Source: Anaerolineaceae bacterium UBA6107
GTDB taxonomy: Bacteria; Chloroflexota; Anaerolineae; Anaerolineales; Anaerolineaceae
Reading direction: 5' to 3'
Length of the DNA stretch: 47,311 nucleotides
Assembly (NCBI GenBank): GCA_002428455.1
Contig: DIWL01000050.1
Span: 1 to 47,311 of the forward strand
Under the pieces are notes generated by a model. It was not told the DNA's origin. It did no database searches and worked only from the letters and a program-made list of their open reading frames with translations. A program made the translations under genes and the position numbers. Positions 17,456 through 24,892 of the stretch are shown one piece after another. Position 1 is the stretch's first letter. Every line of letters starts with the position of its first letter.

Positions 17456-18139
17456 TCATCTCTTATCGTCCAATAGATCAGGACGTTGTTTCTTGGTTCG
17501 AAGAATGGATTGTTCCTTGCGCCACTTGGCAATTAATGCATGGTTCCCCGATAAGAGCACATCCGGCACCCGCCAGCCGCGGAATTCCTCGGGGCGGGTG
17601 TAATGCGGGTATTCCAGCAGACCATTGCCGAAACTATCGTCGTGCGCGCCATCCGGATCACCCAATACACCGGGTATGAAACGACTAATAGCGTCGATCA
17701 GCACCATCGCGGGTAGTTCGCCCCCGGTCAGTACATAATCGCCGATGGAGATCTGATCGGTCACCAGGTGTTCTATGACGCGCTCATCAATTCCCTCGTA
17801 ACGGCCGCATAACAGACCCAAACGCGGCTGCACTGCCAGTTCCTGGGCAATCGCGGTGGTGAATGGTCTGCCCTGGGGAGATAGGTAGATCAATGGACAG
17901 GCAGGCGGTGTACCCAGTACGGATTCAACTGCCGCGAAGATCGGCTCCACCTTCATCACCATCCCGCCGCCGCCCCCGTACGGCGCGTCATCGGTGACAT
18001 GATGTCGGTCTTGCGTCCAGTCGCGGATATTGTGCAATGCAACACTGATCAGTTTATTTTCCTGAGCGCGTTGCAGGATGCTTGATTCAAGATACGGTTG
18101 AATCACACCTGGGAATAGGGTGAACACGTCAAAATGCAT
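17456..18139 (-). CDS. trmD: tRNA (guanine-N1-)-methyltransferase TrmD
   Basis: TrmD methylates G37 of tRNAs reading codons that start with C (and some G-starting ones), preventing frameshifts. The 227-residue protein shows MHFDVFTLFPG, DDAPYGGGGGMVMK, LSPQGRPF, LCGRYEGIDERV and SIGDYVLTGGELPAMVLIDAISR, which form the trefoil-knot AdoMet site. Length is normal. Neither rimM nor rplS is adjacent, unlike in many bacteria. A -10 box ends 6 bases before the ATG and there is no ribosome binding site, so the mRNA is predicted to be leaderless. The MFS gene follows. Confidence 0.96.
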   Translation of the reverse strand: MHFDVFTLFPGVIQPYLESSILQRAQENKLISVALHNIRDWTQDRHHVTDDAPYGGGGGMVMKVEPIFAAVESVLGTPPACPLIYLSPQGRPFTTAIAQELAVQPRLGLLCGRYEGIDERVIEHLVTDQISIGDYVLTGGELPAMVLIDAISRFIPGVLGDPDGAHDDSFGNGLLEYPHYTRPEEFRGWRVPDVLLSGNHALIAKWRKEQSILRTKKQRPDLLDDKR

Positions 18140-18145
18140 AAGTCA

Positions 18146-18175
18146 ATTCTAGCAACAAAATCAGTCTTGTGGCAA
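18146..18175 (-). promoter_or_regulatory. Predicted leaderless trmD promoter
   Basis: On the minus strand TTGCCA (18175-18170), an 18-bp spacer and TAGAAT (18151-18146) precede the ATG at 18139 by 6 bases. Transcription would then begin at the A of the start codon. No Shine-Dalgarno sequence is present. Confidence 0.65.
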
Positions 18176-18222
18176 GTTGAATTCCCTATGCAAATTTCCG
18201 ATTGCGCGATCGCTACTCTATC

Positions 18223-18251
18223 TTGACGCTGATGATCACACTTGGTAAGAT
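18223..18251 (+). promoter_or_regulatory. Predicted promoter of the first TPR gene
   Basis: TTGACG (18223-18228), a 17-bp spacer and TAAGAT (18246-18251) lie back to back with the trmD promoter. The -10 box ends 6 bases before an ATG at 18258, the same spacing as at trmD and ribF. Alternatively translation starts at ATG 18285, which has AAGGAAG 10 bases upstream. Confidence 0.65.
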
Positions 18252-18257
18252 GATTTT

Positions 18258-19529
18258 ATGTATATAAAAGGAAGTAAATTTAGCATGCAAAAACGCCGTA
18301 AACGGTCTAATCCGTTTAAGGTGATTTTACTGCTTGTTTTTATCGCAGCTGCGATCTATTTTGACCGCATGGTGGTTCCCACGATTCCACAGTTCTTCCA
18401 GCCCACACCAACTCCCACGAGAGCGCCTGAATCACTGGTCACCGATGCCCGTGATCTGGAGGAGGAAGGTAAATACGCTTTGGCGATCACTGCTTACAAA
18501 CAGGCCGTTGCTGCCGATCCCCGCAACCCTGAAAACTTTATGGCGCTGGCGCGTTTGAATATTCATATCGGTAATTATGAAGAAGCCGTCTCGCAAGCAG
18601 AGAACGCTTTGCTGTTAAATCCCAATAACGACCAGGCGATGGCGATGCGCGGCTGGGCGATCGGATTGAGCGGCGATTACGTGCGTGCGGTTGGCGCACT
18701 GAAGGATACGATAACCGCAAATCCGGATAATGCAGCGGCGCATGCCTACCTGGCTGAAGTATTGATTTACATGCTCGAGGAGGGTCAGGGTGATCTGACA
18801 ACGATGGATGATGCCATCAACCAATCCCGCGTGGCAGAATCGCTTGCTCCTGGAACCCTCGAAGTGCACCGGGCTCGGGGACTTGTGTTGGAATACACTT
18901 CAAATTACGAAGAGGCAATCGCTGAATTTGAGGCTGCTATTGCGCTTAATCCGAATATAGCCGACCTCCACCTGGCACTTGGGCGTAACTATTTTTACCT
19001 TCAGGAATACAATGATGCGATTACTGAATATAGCCGGGCAAATGCTTTAAATCCCCGTGATTCAACACCTGAAACGCTCATCTCACGGACTTATGCGATC
19101 AACGGTGATTACCAAAAAGCCATTCAATATGCTGAAGCTGCGCTCCTTGATGAGCCGCAGAACCCGTTTCTTTACGGAAATCTGGGGCTTATCTACAGCA
19201 GTGCCACCCAATATCTCGACGCCATTGATTTTCTCCGTATCGCGATCCGCGGCGGCACATCTTCTGATGGCGCACCGGTGGAGGGTATACCGATGGCGTA
19301 CGGACGTGTTGCTCAGTTCTATTACACTTATGGGCTCGCACTTGCCCGTGAAGGTCAGTGCGGAGAGGCAATACAGATCTCCCTGGCAATTCAAAACGGA
19401 CTTCGCAATGATGATGTCGCGGTTTACAACGCGGAGGAAATGATGAAGATTTGTGAGGGTACCGATACGGAAAATGGTGAGGAACCAATCCCCACCGATT
19501 CTCCCCAGGAGGAAACACCTGCTCCTTAG
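18258..19529 (+). CDS. Membrane-anchored TPR protein
   Basis: The 423-residue protein has a basic N-terminus (KRRKRSNP), one membrane segment (about residues 20-37), a Thr/Pro stalk (QPTPTPTRAPES) and then about eight tetratricopeptide repeats. Repeats include ALAITAYKQAVAADPRNPEN, YEEAVSQAENALLLNPNN and YEEAIAEFEAAIALNPNI. The C-terminal section has a distinct module (AIRGGTSSDGAP, FYYTYGLALAREGQCGEAI) shared with the following gene, and an acidic Glu/Pro tail. The repeats are probably outside the cell, acting as a scaffold. If translation starts at 18285, the protein is nine residues shorter. The next gene is a paralogue, 46 bases downstream. Confidence 0.85.
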   Translation: MYIKGSKFSMQKRRKRSNPFKVILLLVFIAAAIYFDRMVVPTIPQFFQPTPTPTRAPESLVTDARDLEEEGKYALAITAYKQAVAADPRNPENFMALARLNIHIGNYEEAVSQAENALLLNPNNDQAMAMRGWAIGLSGDYVRAVGALKDTITANPDNAAAHAYLAEVLIYMLEEGQGDLTTMDDAINQSRVAESLAPGTLEVHRARGLVLEYTSNYEEAIAEFEAAIALNPNIADLHLALGRNYFYLQEYNDAITEYSRANALNPRDSTPETLISRTYAINGDYQKAIQYAEAALLDEPQNPFLYGNLGLIYSSATQYLDAIDFLRIAIRGGTSSDGAPVEGIPMAYGRVAQFYYTYGLALAREGQCGEAIQISLAIQNGLRNDDVAVYNAEEMMKICEGTDTENGEEPIPTDSPQEETPAP

Positions 19530-19575
19530 GTCACCCCCTGAGTGGTCCTTCAAATCACTTACTTTATTAAGAGAC

Positions 19576-20949
19576 ATGATCGATTTCAATGGCAAGCGCA
19601 ATATTTTTAGCAACACCAAAAAGAGATCCAATCCGGTTCGGATCTTTCTGTTAATGATTTTGATTATGGCCGGCTTGTTTGTGATTCGTGGTTTGAAGAC
19701 CGGGGCGATCAACCCCATGCTCCAAACCACCGTTACGCCGACGCGGAGTTTGAATTCATTTGCGCAGGAAGGTCAGACGCATTTCCAGGCGGGCAACCTT
19801 GAAAAAGCGATCGAAGCCTATAGAAATGCCGTCCAGATCGACCCGGGCAACACTGCACTGAGGGCTGACCTGGCCCGAATTCAGATCTATTCCACATCAC
19901 AGATCACTGTGGATGCGGAGAAAAGGACACGGTACGATGAAGCGATTGCCATCATCGATGAAGGTTTGGCGATCGAACCACAGGACAGCAACCTGCACGC
20001 AGTAAAGGCTTTCGCGTTGGATTGGTACGGTGCGTCCGGAGTTGCCGGTGAAAAATCTCAGGAGTATCTGATCAAGGGCGAACAATCAGCGGTGGAAGCG
20101 CTGCAATTTGACAACACCAATGCCCTCGCCATGGCATATTATGCAGAGCTGCTGATCGATCAGTTGAAATACACCCAGGCGCAAGAGTTTATTAATCAGG
20201 CGATGCAAACTGATAGCAGCCTGATGGATGTTCACCGTGTCAATGGCAACATTCTGGAAGCTTCCGCCAATTATGCTCAGGCGATCGAGGAGTATCAACG
20301 CGCAATTGAGATCTCTCCCAACCTGAACTTCCTTTATATGTCCCTTGGTGCGAATTACCGTCAACTGGCAAATATCGCGGTAACGAAACCTGAACAAACT
20401 TATTACTACGACCTGACACTTGAAGCCTTTGCCCAGGCAGCGGCAATTAATGACCGGCTGGGGGTTAAGGACCCGATCCCATTGCTTTCCATCGCCAATA
20501 CATACGTACAGATGGGTGAGTTTTTTGCTGCCGCGCGGAACGTTTTAAAAGCAATCGAATTTTCACCGGATGACCCGACAGTTTACGGTCAGTTGGGTAC
20601 GGTGTATTACAAGGCTCGCAACTATGAGGGTTCCATCCTACCGTTGCGCTGCTCTGTGCGCGGGTGCACTGCGCAGGAATCCTGCCTGGTGCGCAATGGT
20701 GGCGAGGAATGCGACCCCGAGGAAACTCCAGATATCCCTATTCCCGGTTTGGAAATGACCAACAACACAGTCATTTACTACTACATCTATGGGTCCGTAC
20801 TGGCCGGTTTGCACCAACCCAACAATGGGTATTGCACAGAGGCAATGGAAGTTTTCGACGAAATCACCAGTGTCTTTAGCGCTGATGAGACCATCATGGG
20901 GATTGTAAAAGAAGGCGTGGCCATCTGTAATTACTACGGCTTCAACTGA
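19576..20949 (+). CDS. Membrane-anchored TPR protein (paralogue of preceding gene)
   Basis: From the chosen ATG the protein has 457 residues: a cytoplasmic basic start (NTKKRSNPVRIF), one membrane segment (LMILIMAGLFVI), a TVTPTRSLN stalk and tetratricopeptide repeats such as NLEKAIEAYRNAVQIDPGN and YAQAIEEYQRAIEISPNL. The C-terminal part repeats the module of the preceding protein (SVRGCT, VIYYYIYGSVLAGLHQ, YCTEAMEVFDEI) and carries several extra cysteines near CTAQESCLVRNGGEEC that could form disulfides outside the cell. An earlier in-frame ATG at 19453 would overlap the upstream gene and gives an unrelated N-terminus. RBS is weak (AAGAGAC). This looks like an old tandem duplication. Confidence 0.85.
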   Translation: MIDFNGKRNIFSNTKKRSNPVRIFLLMILIMAGLFVIRGLKTGAINPMLQTTVTPTRSLNSFAQEGQTHFQAGNLEKAIEAYRNAVQIDPGNTALRADLARIQIYSTSQITVDAEKRTRYDEAIAIIDEGLAIEPQDSNLHAVKAFALDWYGASGVAGEKSQEYLIKGEQSAVEALQFDNTNALAMAYYAELLIDQLKYTQAQEFINQAMQTDSSLMDVHRVNGNILEASANYAQAIEEYQRAIEISPNLNFLYMSLGANYRQLANIAVTKPEQTYYYDLTLEAFAQAAAINDRLGVKDPIPLLSIANTYVQMGEFFAAARNVLKAIEFSPDDPTVYGQLGTVYYKARNYEGSILPLRCSVRGCTAQESCLVRNGGEECDPEETPDIPIPGLEMTNNTVIYYYIYGSVLAGLHQPNNGYCTEAMEVFDEITSVFSADETIMGIVKEGVAICNYYGFN

Positions 20950-20996
20950 TCTGTTTCCAAAAATATCAGAGTTTTATTAGAGATATATTCAATCTC

Positions 20997-21025
20997 TTGA
21001 CTTCAATCTCAAAGAAGGTTATTAT
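20997..21025 (+). promoter_or_regulatory. groESL promoter
   Basis: TTGACT (20997-21002), a 17-bp spacer and TATTAT (21020-21025) form a near-consensus vegetative promoter. Transcription would start near 21032, just before the CIRCE element. Confidence 0.8.
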
Positions 21026-21035
21026 TCTTTTGCTT

Positions 21036-21062
21036 TTAGCACTCATTTACGACGAGTGCTAA
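21036..21062 (+). promoter_or_regulatory. CIRCE operator (HrcA binding site)
   Basis: The element is a perfect TTAGCACTC-N9-GAGTGCTAA inverted repeat. CIRCE is bound by the HrcA repressor in many bacteria and controls groESL and dnaK heat-shock operons. It lies directly after the predicted transcription start. hrcA itself is not in the window. Confidence 0.96.
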
Positions 21063-21098
21063 AATACTGAAAAATCCAATCCTAAACAGGAGGCAAGT

Positions 21099-21398
21099 AT
21101 GTCACTAGATTTGAAACCGTTGGGAAATCGTGTTTTAGTGGAGCCCGTGGAAGAAAATGAAGTTACCGCGGGTGGAATTGTATTACCTGATACCGCCAAG
21201 GAAAAACCGCAAAAGGGTGTTATCCTCGCAATCGGTCCTGGCGACCGTGATGAAGACGGCGAACACATCCCCATGGATGTGAAGGTTGGCGATACTGTCC
21301 TGTTCCAGAAGTATGGTGGAGCTGAGATCAAAGTTGAAGGCAAGAAACTTTTGATCCTGCGCGAGAGCGATCTGCTCGCCATCGTTTCCAGCAAATAG
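21099..21398 (+). CDS. groES: Co-chaperonin GroES
   Basis: The 99-residue co-chaperonin caps the GroEL chamber. Family features are LKPLGNRVLVEPVEENEVTAGGIVLPDTAKEKPQ, with the mobile loop around TAGGIVLPD, and the C-terminal VGDTVLFQKYGGAEIKVEGK. The length is normal. RBS AGGAGG is 5 bases before the ATG. It is the first gene of the CIRCE-controlled groESL operon, 27 bases ahead of groEL. Confidence 0.98.
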   Translation: MSLDLKPLGNRVLVEPVEENEVTAGGIVLPDTAKEKPQKGVILAIGPGDRDEDGEHIPMDVKVGDTVLFQKYGGAEIKVEGKKLLILRESDLLAIVSSK

Positions 21399-21425
21399 TC
21401 AAAATAATAAAAGGAGATATTTCAT

Positions 21426-23060
21426 ATGGCAGCAAAACAACTCGTCTTTTCTGAGGAAGCACGCCGCAGCCTCAAAAATGGTATTGATATTGTCGCAAAT
21501 GCGGTTGTAACGACACTTGGACCCAAAGGTCGCAACGTTGCAATCGATCGCAAGTTCGGCGCTCCGACCATCACCCATGATGGCGTGACCGTGGCCAAAG
21601 AGATCGAATTGGAAAACCCTTACGAGAACATGGGCGCCCAGTTGATCAAAGAAGCCGCCACCAAGACCAACGACATTGCCGGTGACGGCACCACCACATC
21701 CACATTACTGGCCCACACCATTGTGAGTGAAGGCCTGAAAACCCTGGCAGCAGGCGGGAACCCCATGCTTCTCAAGCGTGGTATTGAAGTCGCCGCTAAA
21801 AAGGTTTCCGAAGAGATCAAAAAGCACGCCATCGCGATCTCAACCCGTGAAGATATTGCCGCTGTTGCCACCACCTCCGCCCAGGATTCATCCATCGGTG
21901 AGTTGATCGCTGACGTGATGGACAAAGTCGGTAAAGATGGTGTCATCACTGTTGAAGAATCAAAAGGCCTCGAATTTGAACAGGAATATGTCGAAGGTAT
22001 GCAGTTTGATCGTGGTTACATCTCCCCCTACTTCGTCACCGATACCGAGCACATGGAATCCGTGATTCCAGAACCCTACATCCTGATTTATGACAAGAAG
22101 ATCTCTGCAGCTCAGGACCTGGTTCCCATTCTCGAGAAACTCGTACAGACCGGCAAACGCGACCTGGTCATCATCTCTGAAGATGTTGACAGCGAAGCAT
22201 TGGCCACACTCGTGGTCAATAAACTGCGCGGCATGCTGAACGTCCTTGCTGTCAAAGCCCCCGGTTTTGGCGATCGCCGCAAGGCCATGATGCAGGATAT
22301 TGCCATCCTGACTGGCGCAACCATGATTTCTGAGGAAACCGGCCGCAAACTGGATACCGCAGTTGTGGCTGACCTGGGCCGTGCTGAAAAGGTCCTTGCC
22401 GACAAGGACAACACCACCCTCATCGGCGGCAAGGGCGATTCCAAAGCGATCAAAGGCCGCATCGAGCAGATCCGTGTCGAGATCGACAAGACCACCAGCG
22501 ATTATGATCGTGAAAAACTGCAGGAACGTCTTGCCAAGTTATCCGGTGGAGTTGCCATCATCCGTGTTGGCGCAGCGACTGAGACTGAACTGAAGGAAAA
22601 GAAGCACCGTGTTGAAGATGCCCTCTCCGCTACCCGTGCCGCTGTTGAAGAAGGGATCGTCCCCGGTGGTGGTGTTGCTCTGATCAATGCCATGGCCGTC
22701 CTGGATGACCTCAAACTCGCCAGCGAAGATGAGCAGATCGGTGTCAAGATCGTCCGCAAATCACTTGAAATGCCGATGAAAAAGATCGTCGAGAATGCCG
22801 GTATGGATGGCGCAGTGATCATCGAAAAAGTTCGCGCTGAGCAGAAGTCCAAGAAAAACACCAATATTGGCTACGACATCATCCGCGAGGATTACATTGA
22901 TATGATCAAAGGCGGTTTGGGTGATCCTGCCAAGGTGACCCGTGGTGCGCTAGAAAACGCCGCGTCCATCGCTGCCATGATCCTCACTACCGAAGCCCTG
23001 ATCACGGATATCCCTGAAAAGAATCCGCCGGCTCCCATGCAGCCCCCGATGGATTACTAA
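21426..23060 (+). CDS. groEL: Chaperonin GroEL
   Basis: The 544-residue Hsp60 chaperonin folds proteins in the cytoplasm using ATP. Diagnostic segments are TLGPKGRNV, DGVTVAKEIELENPYENMGAQL, NDIAGDGTTT (ATP site), KVGKDGVITVEESK, APGFGDRRKAM and EEGIVPGGGVAL. The C-terminus ends PPAPMQPPMDY and lacks the usual Gly-Gly-Met repeat tail that lines the chamber floor. RBS AAGGAGAT is 7 bases upstream. A strong terminator follows at 23080. Confidence 0.98.
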   Translation: MAAKQLVFSEEARRSLKNGIDIVANAVVTTLGPKGRNVAIDRKFGAPTITHDGVTVAKEIELENPYENMGAQLIKEAATKTNDIAGDGTTTSTLLAHTIVSEGLKTLAAGGNPMLLKRGIEVAAKKVSEEIKKHAIAISTREDIAAVATTSAQDSSIGELIADVMDKVGKDGVITVEESKGLEFEQEYVEGMQFDRGYISPYFVTDTEHMESVIPEPYILIYDKKISAAQDLVPILEKLVQTGKRDLVIISEDVDSEALATLVVNKLRGMLNVLAVKAPGFGDRRKAMMQDIAILTGATMISEETGRKLDTAVVADLGRAEKVLADKDNTTLIGGKGDSKAIKGRIEQIRVEIDKTTSDYDREKLQERLAKLSGGVAIIRVGAATETELKEKKHRVEDALSATRAAVEEGIVPGGGVALINAMAVLDDLKLASEDEQIGVKIVRKSLEMPMKKIVENAGMDGAVIIEKVRAEQKSKKNTNIGYDIIREDYIDMIKGGLGDPAKVTRGALENAASIAAMILTTEALITDIPEKNPPAPMQPPMDY

Positions 23061-23079
23061 TCCATAACCAGCAGGAACA

Positions 23080-23109
23080 CTGACAGACCGCAAGGTCTGT
23101 CAGTTTTTT
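23080..23109 (+). terminator. groESL terminator
   Basis: The perfect 10-bp arms CTGACAGACC and GGTCTGTCAG, with a GCAA tetraloop, are followed by TTTTTTA. It lies 20 bases after the groEL stop. Confidence 0.95.
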
Positions 23110-23125
23110 ATCCGGGCATATCGGT

Positions 23126-23131
23126 TATAAT
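23126..23131 (+). promoter_or_regulatory. Consensus -10 box just before the parvulin lipoprotein gene
   Basis: TATAAT ends 7 bases before the ATG at 23139 and there is no Shine-Dalgarno sequence. Transcription would start at or next to the start codon. The -35 region coincides with the T-run of the groESL terminator and is not canonical, so this is weaker than the trmD and ribF cases. Confidence 0.55.
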
Positions 23132-23138
23132 CTACCCG

Positions 23139-24050
23139 ATGAAACCTCGTATCCTCATCGTCCTCTCATTTCTTTTTCTGATATTGCTGGCAGGATGCAC
23201 CAATAATTCTCCAGCTGAAACTGAGTCGCCAACGATACCGTCCGTCACTCAGGAACCTGTTCCTTCCACCGAACCAGCCGCAACCACGCCCACATCTCTT
23301 CCCATGGCGCTTCTGGTCAATGGTGAGGGCATCCTGCTCACCGATTATGAAGCTGAGCTTTCCCGTTTACAGGCTGCCCTCGCTGAACTGCAACAGGAAA
23401 TGACCCCTGAAGATCAGAAAACCCGTGTTCTCGATAACTTCATTGATGAATTATTGCTGGCGCAGGCCGCGGTTGCAGCCGGTCACACGGTCAGTGATGA
23501 CGATGTACAGGCTCGCATCGATCAATTGATTGCGAATCTCGGTAGCATTGATAAACTCACCGAGTGGCAGACCACGAATTTTTACACCGATGAATCGCTG
23601 CGGGTGGCGTTAAAGCGTGCCATCACTGCCGCCTGGCAGCGTGATACGCTCACCGAAGCTGTACCGGCTGTAGCTGAGCAAATTCACGCTCGGCAATTGT
23701 TTTTCAAGAATGAAGCCAATGCAATCGCTGCACAGAAACAGCTGGAAACTGGAATTGAATTCGGCACGCTCGCAGCCCAACAGGATCCAACATTAGGCGG
23801 AGACCTGGGCTGGTTCCCTCGCGGAATGCTCACTCAACCTGAGGTTGAGGAAGTGGTTTTTACTTTGCAGCCCGGTGAAACCTCCGGGATCATTGCCAGC
23901 AGTCTTGGCTACCACATCGTGAATGTGCTGGAAAGGGATAACGATCATCCCTTATCCACGGAAGCCAGGCTGATGCTGCAGCGGGAAACCCTGGCAAATT
24001 GGCTCAAGGACACCCGGGAAAATAGCACCATTGAAATACTGGTGCCCTGA
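23139..24050 (+). CDS. Parvulin-type peptidyl-prolyl isomerase lipoprotein (PrsA/SurA-like)
   Basis: The 303-residue lipoprotein has a signal peptide with lipobox LLAGC (Cys20), a Thr/Pro/Ser-rich spacer to about residue 50, a SurA-N-like helical domain (about 55-180, containing LVNGEGILLTDYEAEL and VLDNFIDELLLAQAA) and a PPIC parvulin domain (about 185-283: HARQLFF, LAAQQDPTLGGDLGWFPRG and GYHIVNVLER). It probably assists folding of exported proteins at the outer face of the membrane. It lies after the groESL terminator with its own likely promoter and is followed by another membrane protein 29 bases on. Confidence 0.9.
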   Translation: MKPRILIVLSFLFLILLAGCTNNSPAETESPTIPSVTQEPVPSTEPAATTPTSLPMALLVNGEGILLTDYEAELSRLQAALAELQQEMTPEDQKTRVLDNFIDELLLAQAAVAAGHTVSDDDVQARIDQLIANLGSIDKLTEWQTTNFYTDESLRVALKRAITAAWQRDTLTEAVPAVAEQIHARQLFFKNEANAIAAQKQLETGIEFGTLAAQQDPTLGGDLGWFPRGMLTQPEVEEVVFTLQPGETSGIIASSLGYHIVNVLERDNDHPLSTEARLMLQRETLANWLKDTRENSTIEILVP

Positions 24051-24079
24051 GTTTTCGGCACGAAAGTAGAGGGGTCTGG

Positions 24080-24856
24080 ATGCGATTTGTTGATCAAAGT
24101 GAGTTGGATCGAAGAGCGCAGCGTCGTGAACGCCAGCGTCAGCGCGATATACTCTGGAATGTGCTGACCTCATTGGTTGTAATTGCGACAGTGGGCTTGA
24201 TCGGTTACATCTTCGTTTTATATTCCAATCCCCAGGCCTCTCTTAATCCGTTCCCTCCTCCGACCATGCCGGTTCTCGTCGCATTACCCACCAGCACTGC
24301 CACTCCTCCCCGCCTGCCGCCCACCTGGACGCCAACCGTGCGGCCGACCCTAACCTCCAGGCCAACTGGAACACCTTCACCGGTAGCAGAAACGCCTTTA
24401 CCAGCAGTAGAAACCCCTACCGCCACCGCCACAGTTGGGCAATTTCCAACCTTTGAGGTTGATGAAGACGCGGAATATCCTTACGCCTTACAGGGTGAAC
24501 CGGCATTAATGGCGAACACGGTATTTCACCCCGGGGATTCATGCGACTGGCAGGGAATCGCCGGAACGGTTGTGGATTTGCAGGGAAAACCTGTTGTGGG
24601 TGTATTGGTACGCCTCACCGGTTTTTATGATGGACGCACAATTGAAATGAACACACTTACCGGTGGAGCTTCCGCCTGGTATGGTGAATCGGGGTATGAA
24701 TTCATCTTGGGGTTCAAACCTATCGAATCCACAGCAACGCTCGCGGTGCAGCTTGTCGACCAGGCAATGATGCCCATTTCAAATCGGGTGATCGTCGATA
24801 CAACACCTGATTGTGATAAAAACCTGATCCTGGTCAACTTCAAACAGGTACGTTAA
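24080..24856 (+). CDS. Single-pass membrane protein with Pro/Thr stalk
   Basis: The 258-residue protein begins with a strongly basic cytoplasmic stretch (RRAQRRERQRQRD), one membrane segment (about 27-49), a long Pro/Thr/Ala-rich stalk (about 55-130) and an external domain of about 110 residues. That domain contains GIAGTVVDLQGKPVVGVLVRLTG, which resembles the beta-sandwich of carboxypeptidase-regulatory-like domains, and two cysteines (GDSCDW, TPDCDKN) that might pair. I do not recognise a specific function. RBS AGAGGGG is about 5 bases before the ATG. It probably shares a transcript with the parvulin lipoprotein. Confidence 0.75.
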   Translation: MRFVDQSELDRRAQRRERQRQRDILWNVLTSLVVIATVGLIGYIFVLYSNPQASLNPFPPPTMPVLVALPTSTATPPRLPPTWTPTVRPTLTSRPTGTPSPVAETPLPAVETPTATATVGQFPTFEVDEDAEYPYALQGEPALMANTVFHPGDSCDWQGIAGTVVDLQGKPVVGVLVRLTGFYDGRTIEMNTLTGGASAWYGESGYEFILGFKPIESTATLAVQLVDQAMMPISNRVIVDTTPDCDKNLILVNFKQVR

Positions 24857-24892
24857 GGGTCGAAATCACCCTGGTAGCCGGCTGAGTAACCG

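Noticed and set aside
19453..19575. Upstream start for the second TPR gene
   Set aside because: It would overlap the coding region of the first TPR gene and place 41 unrelated residues before the normal KRSNP/membrane segment start.
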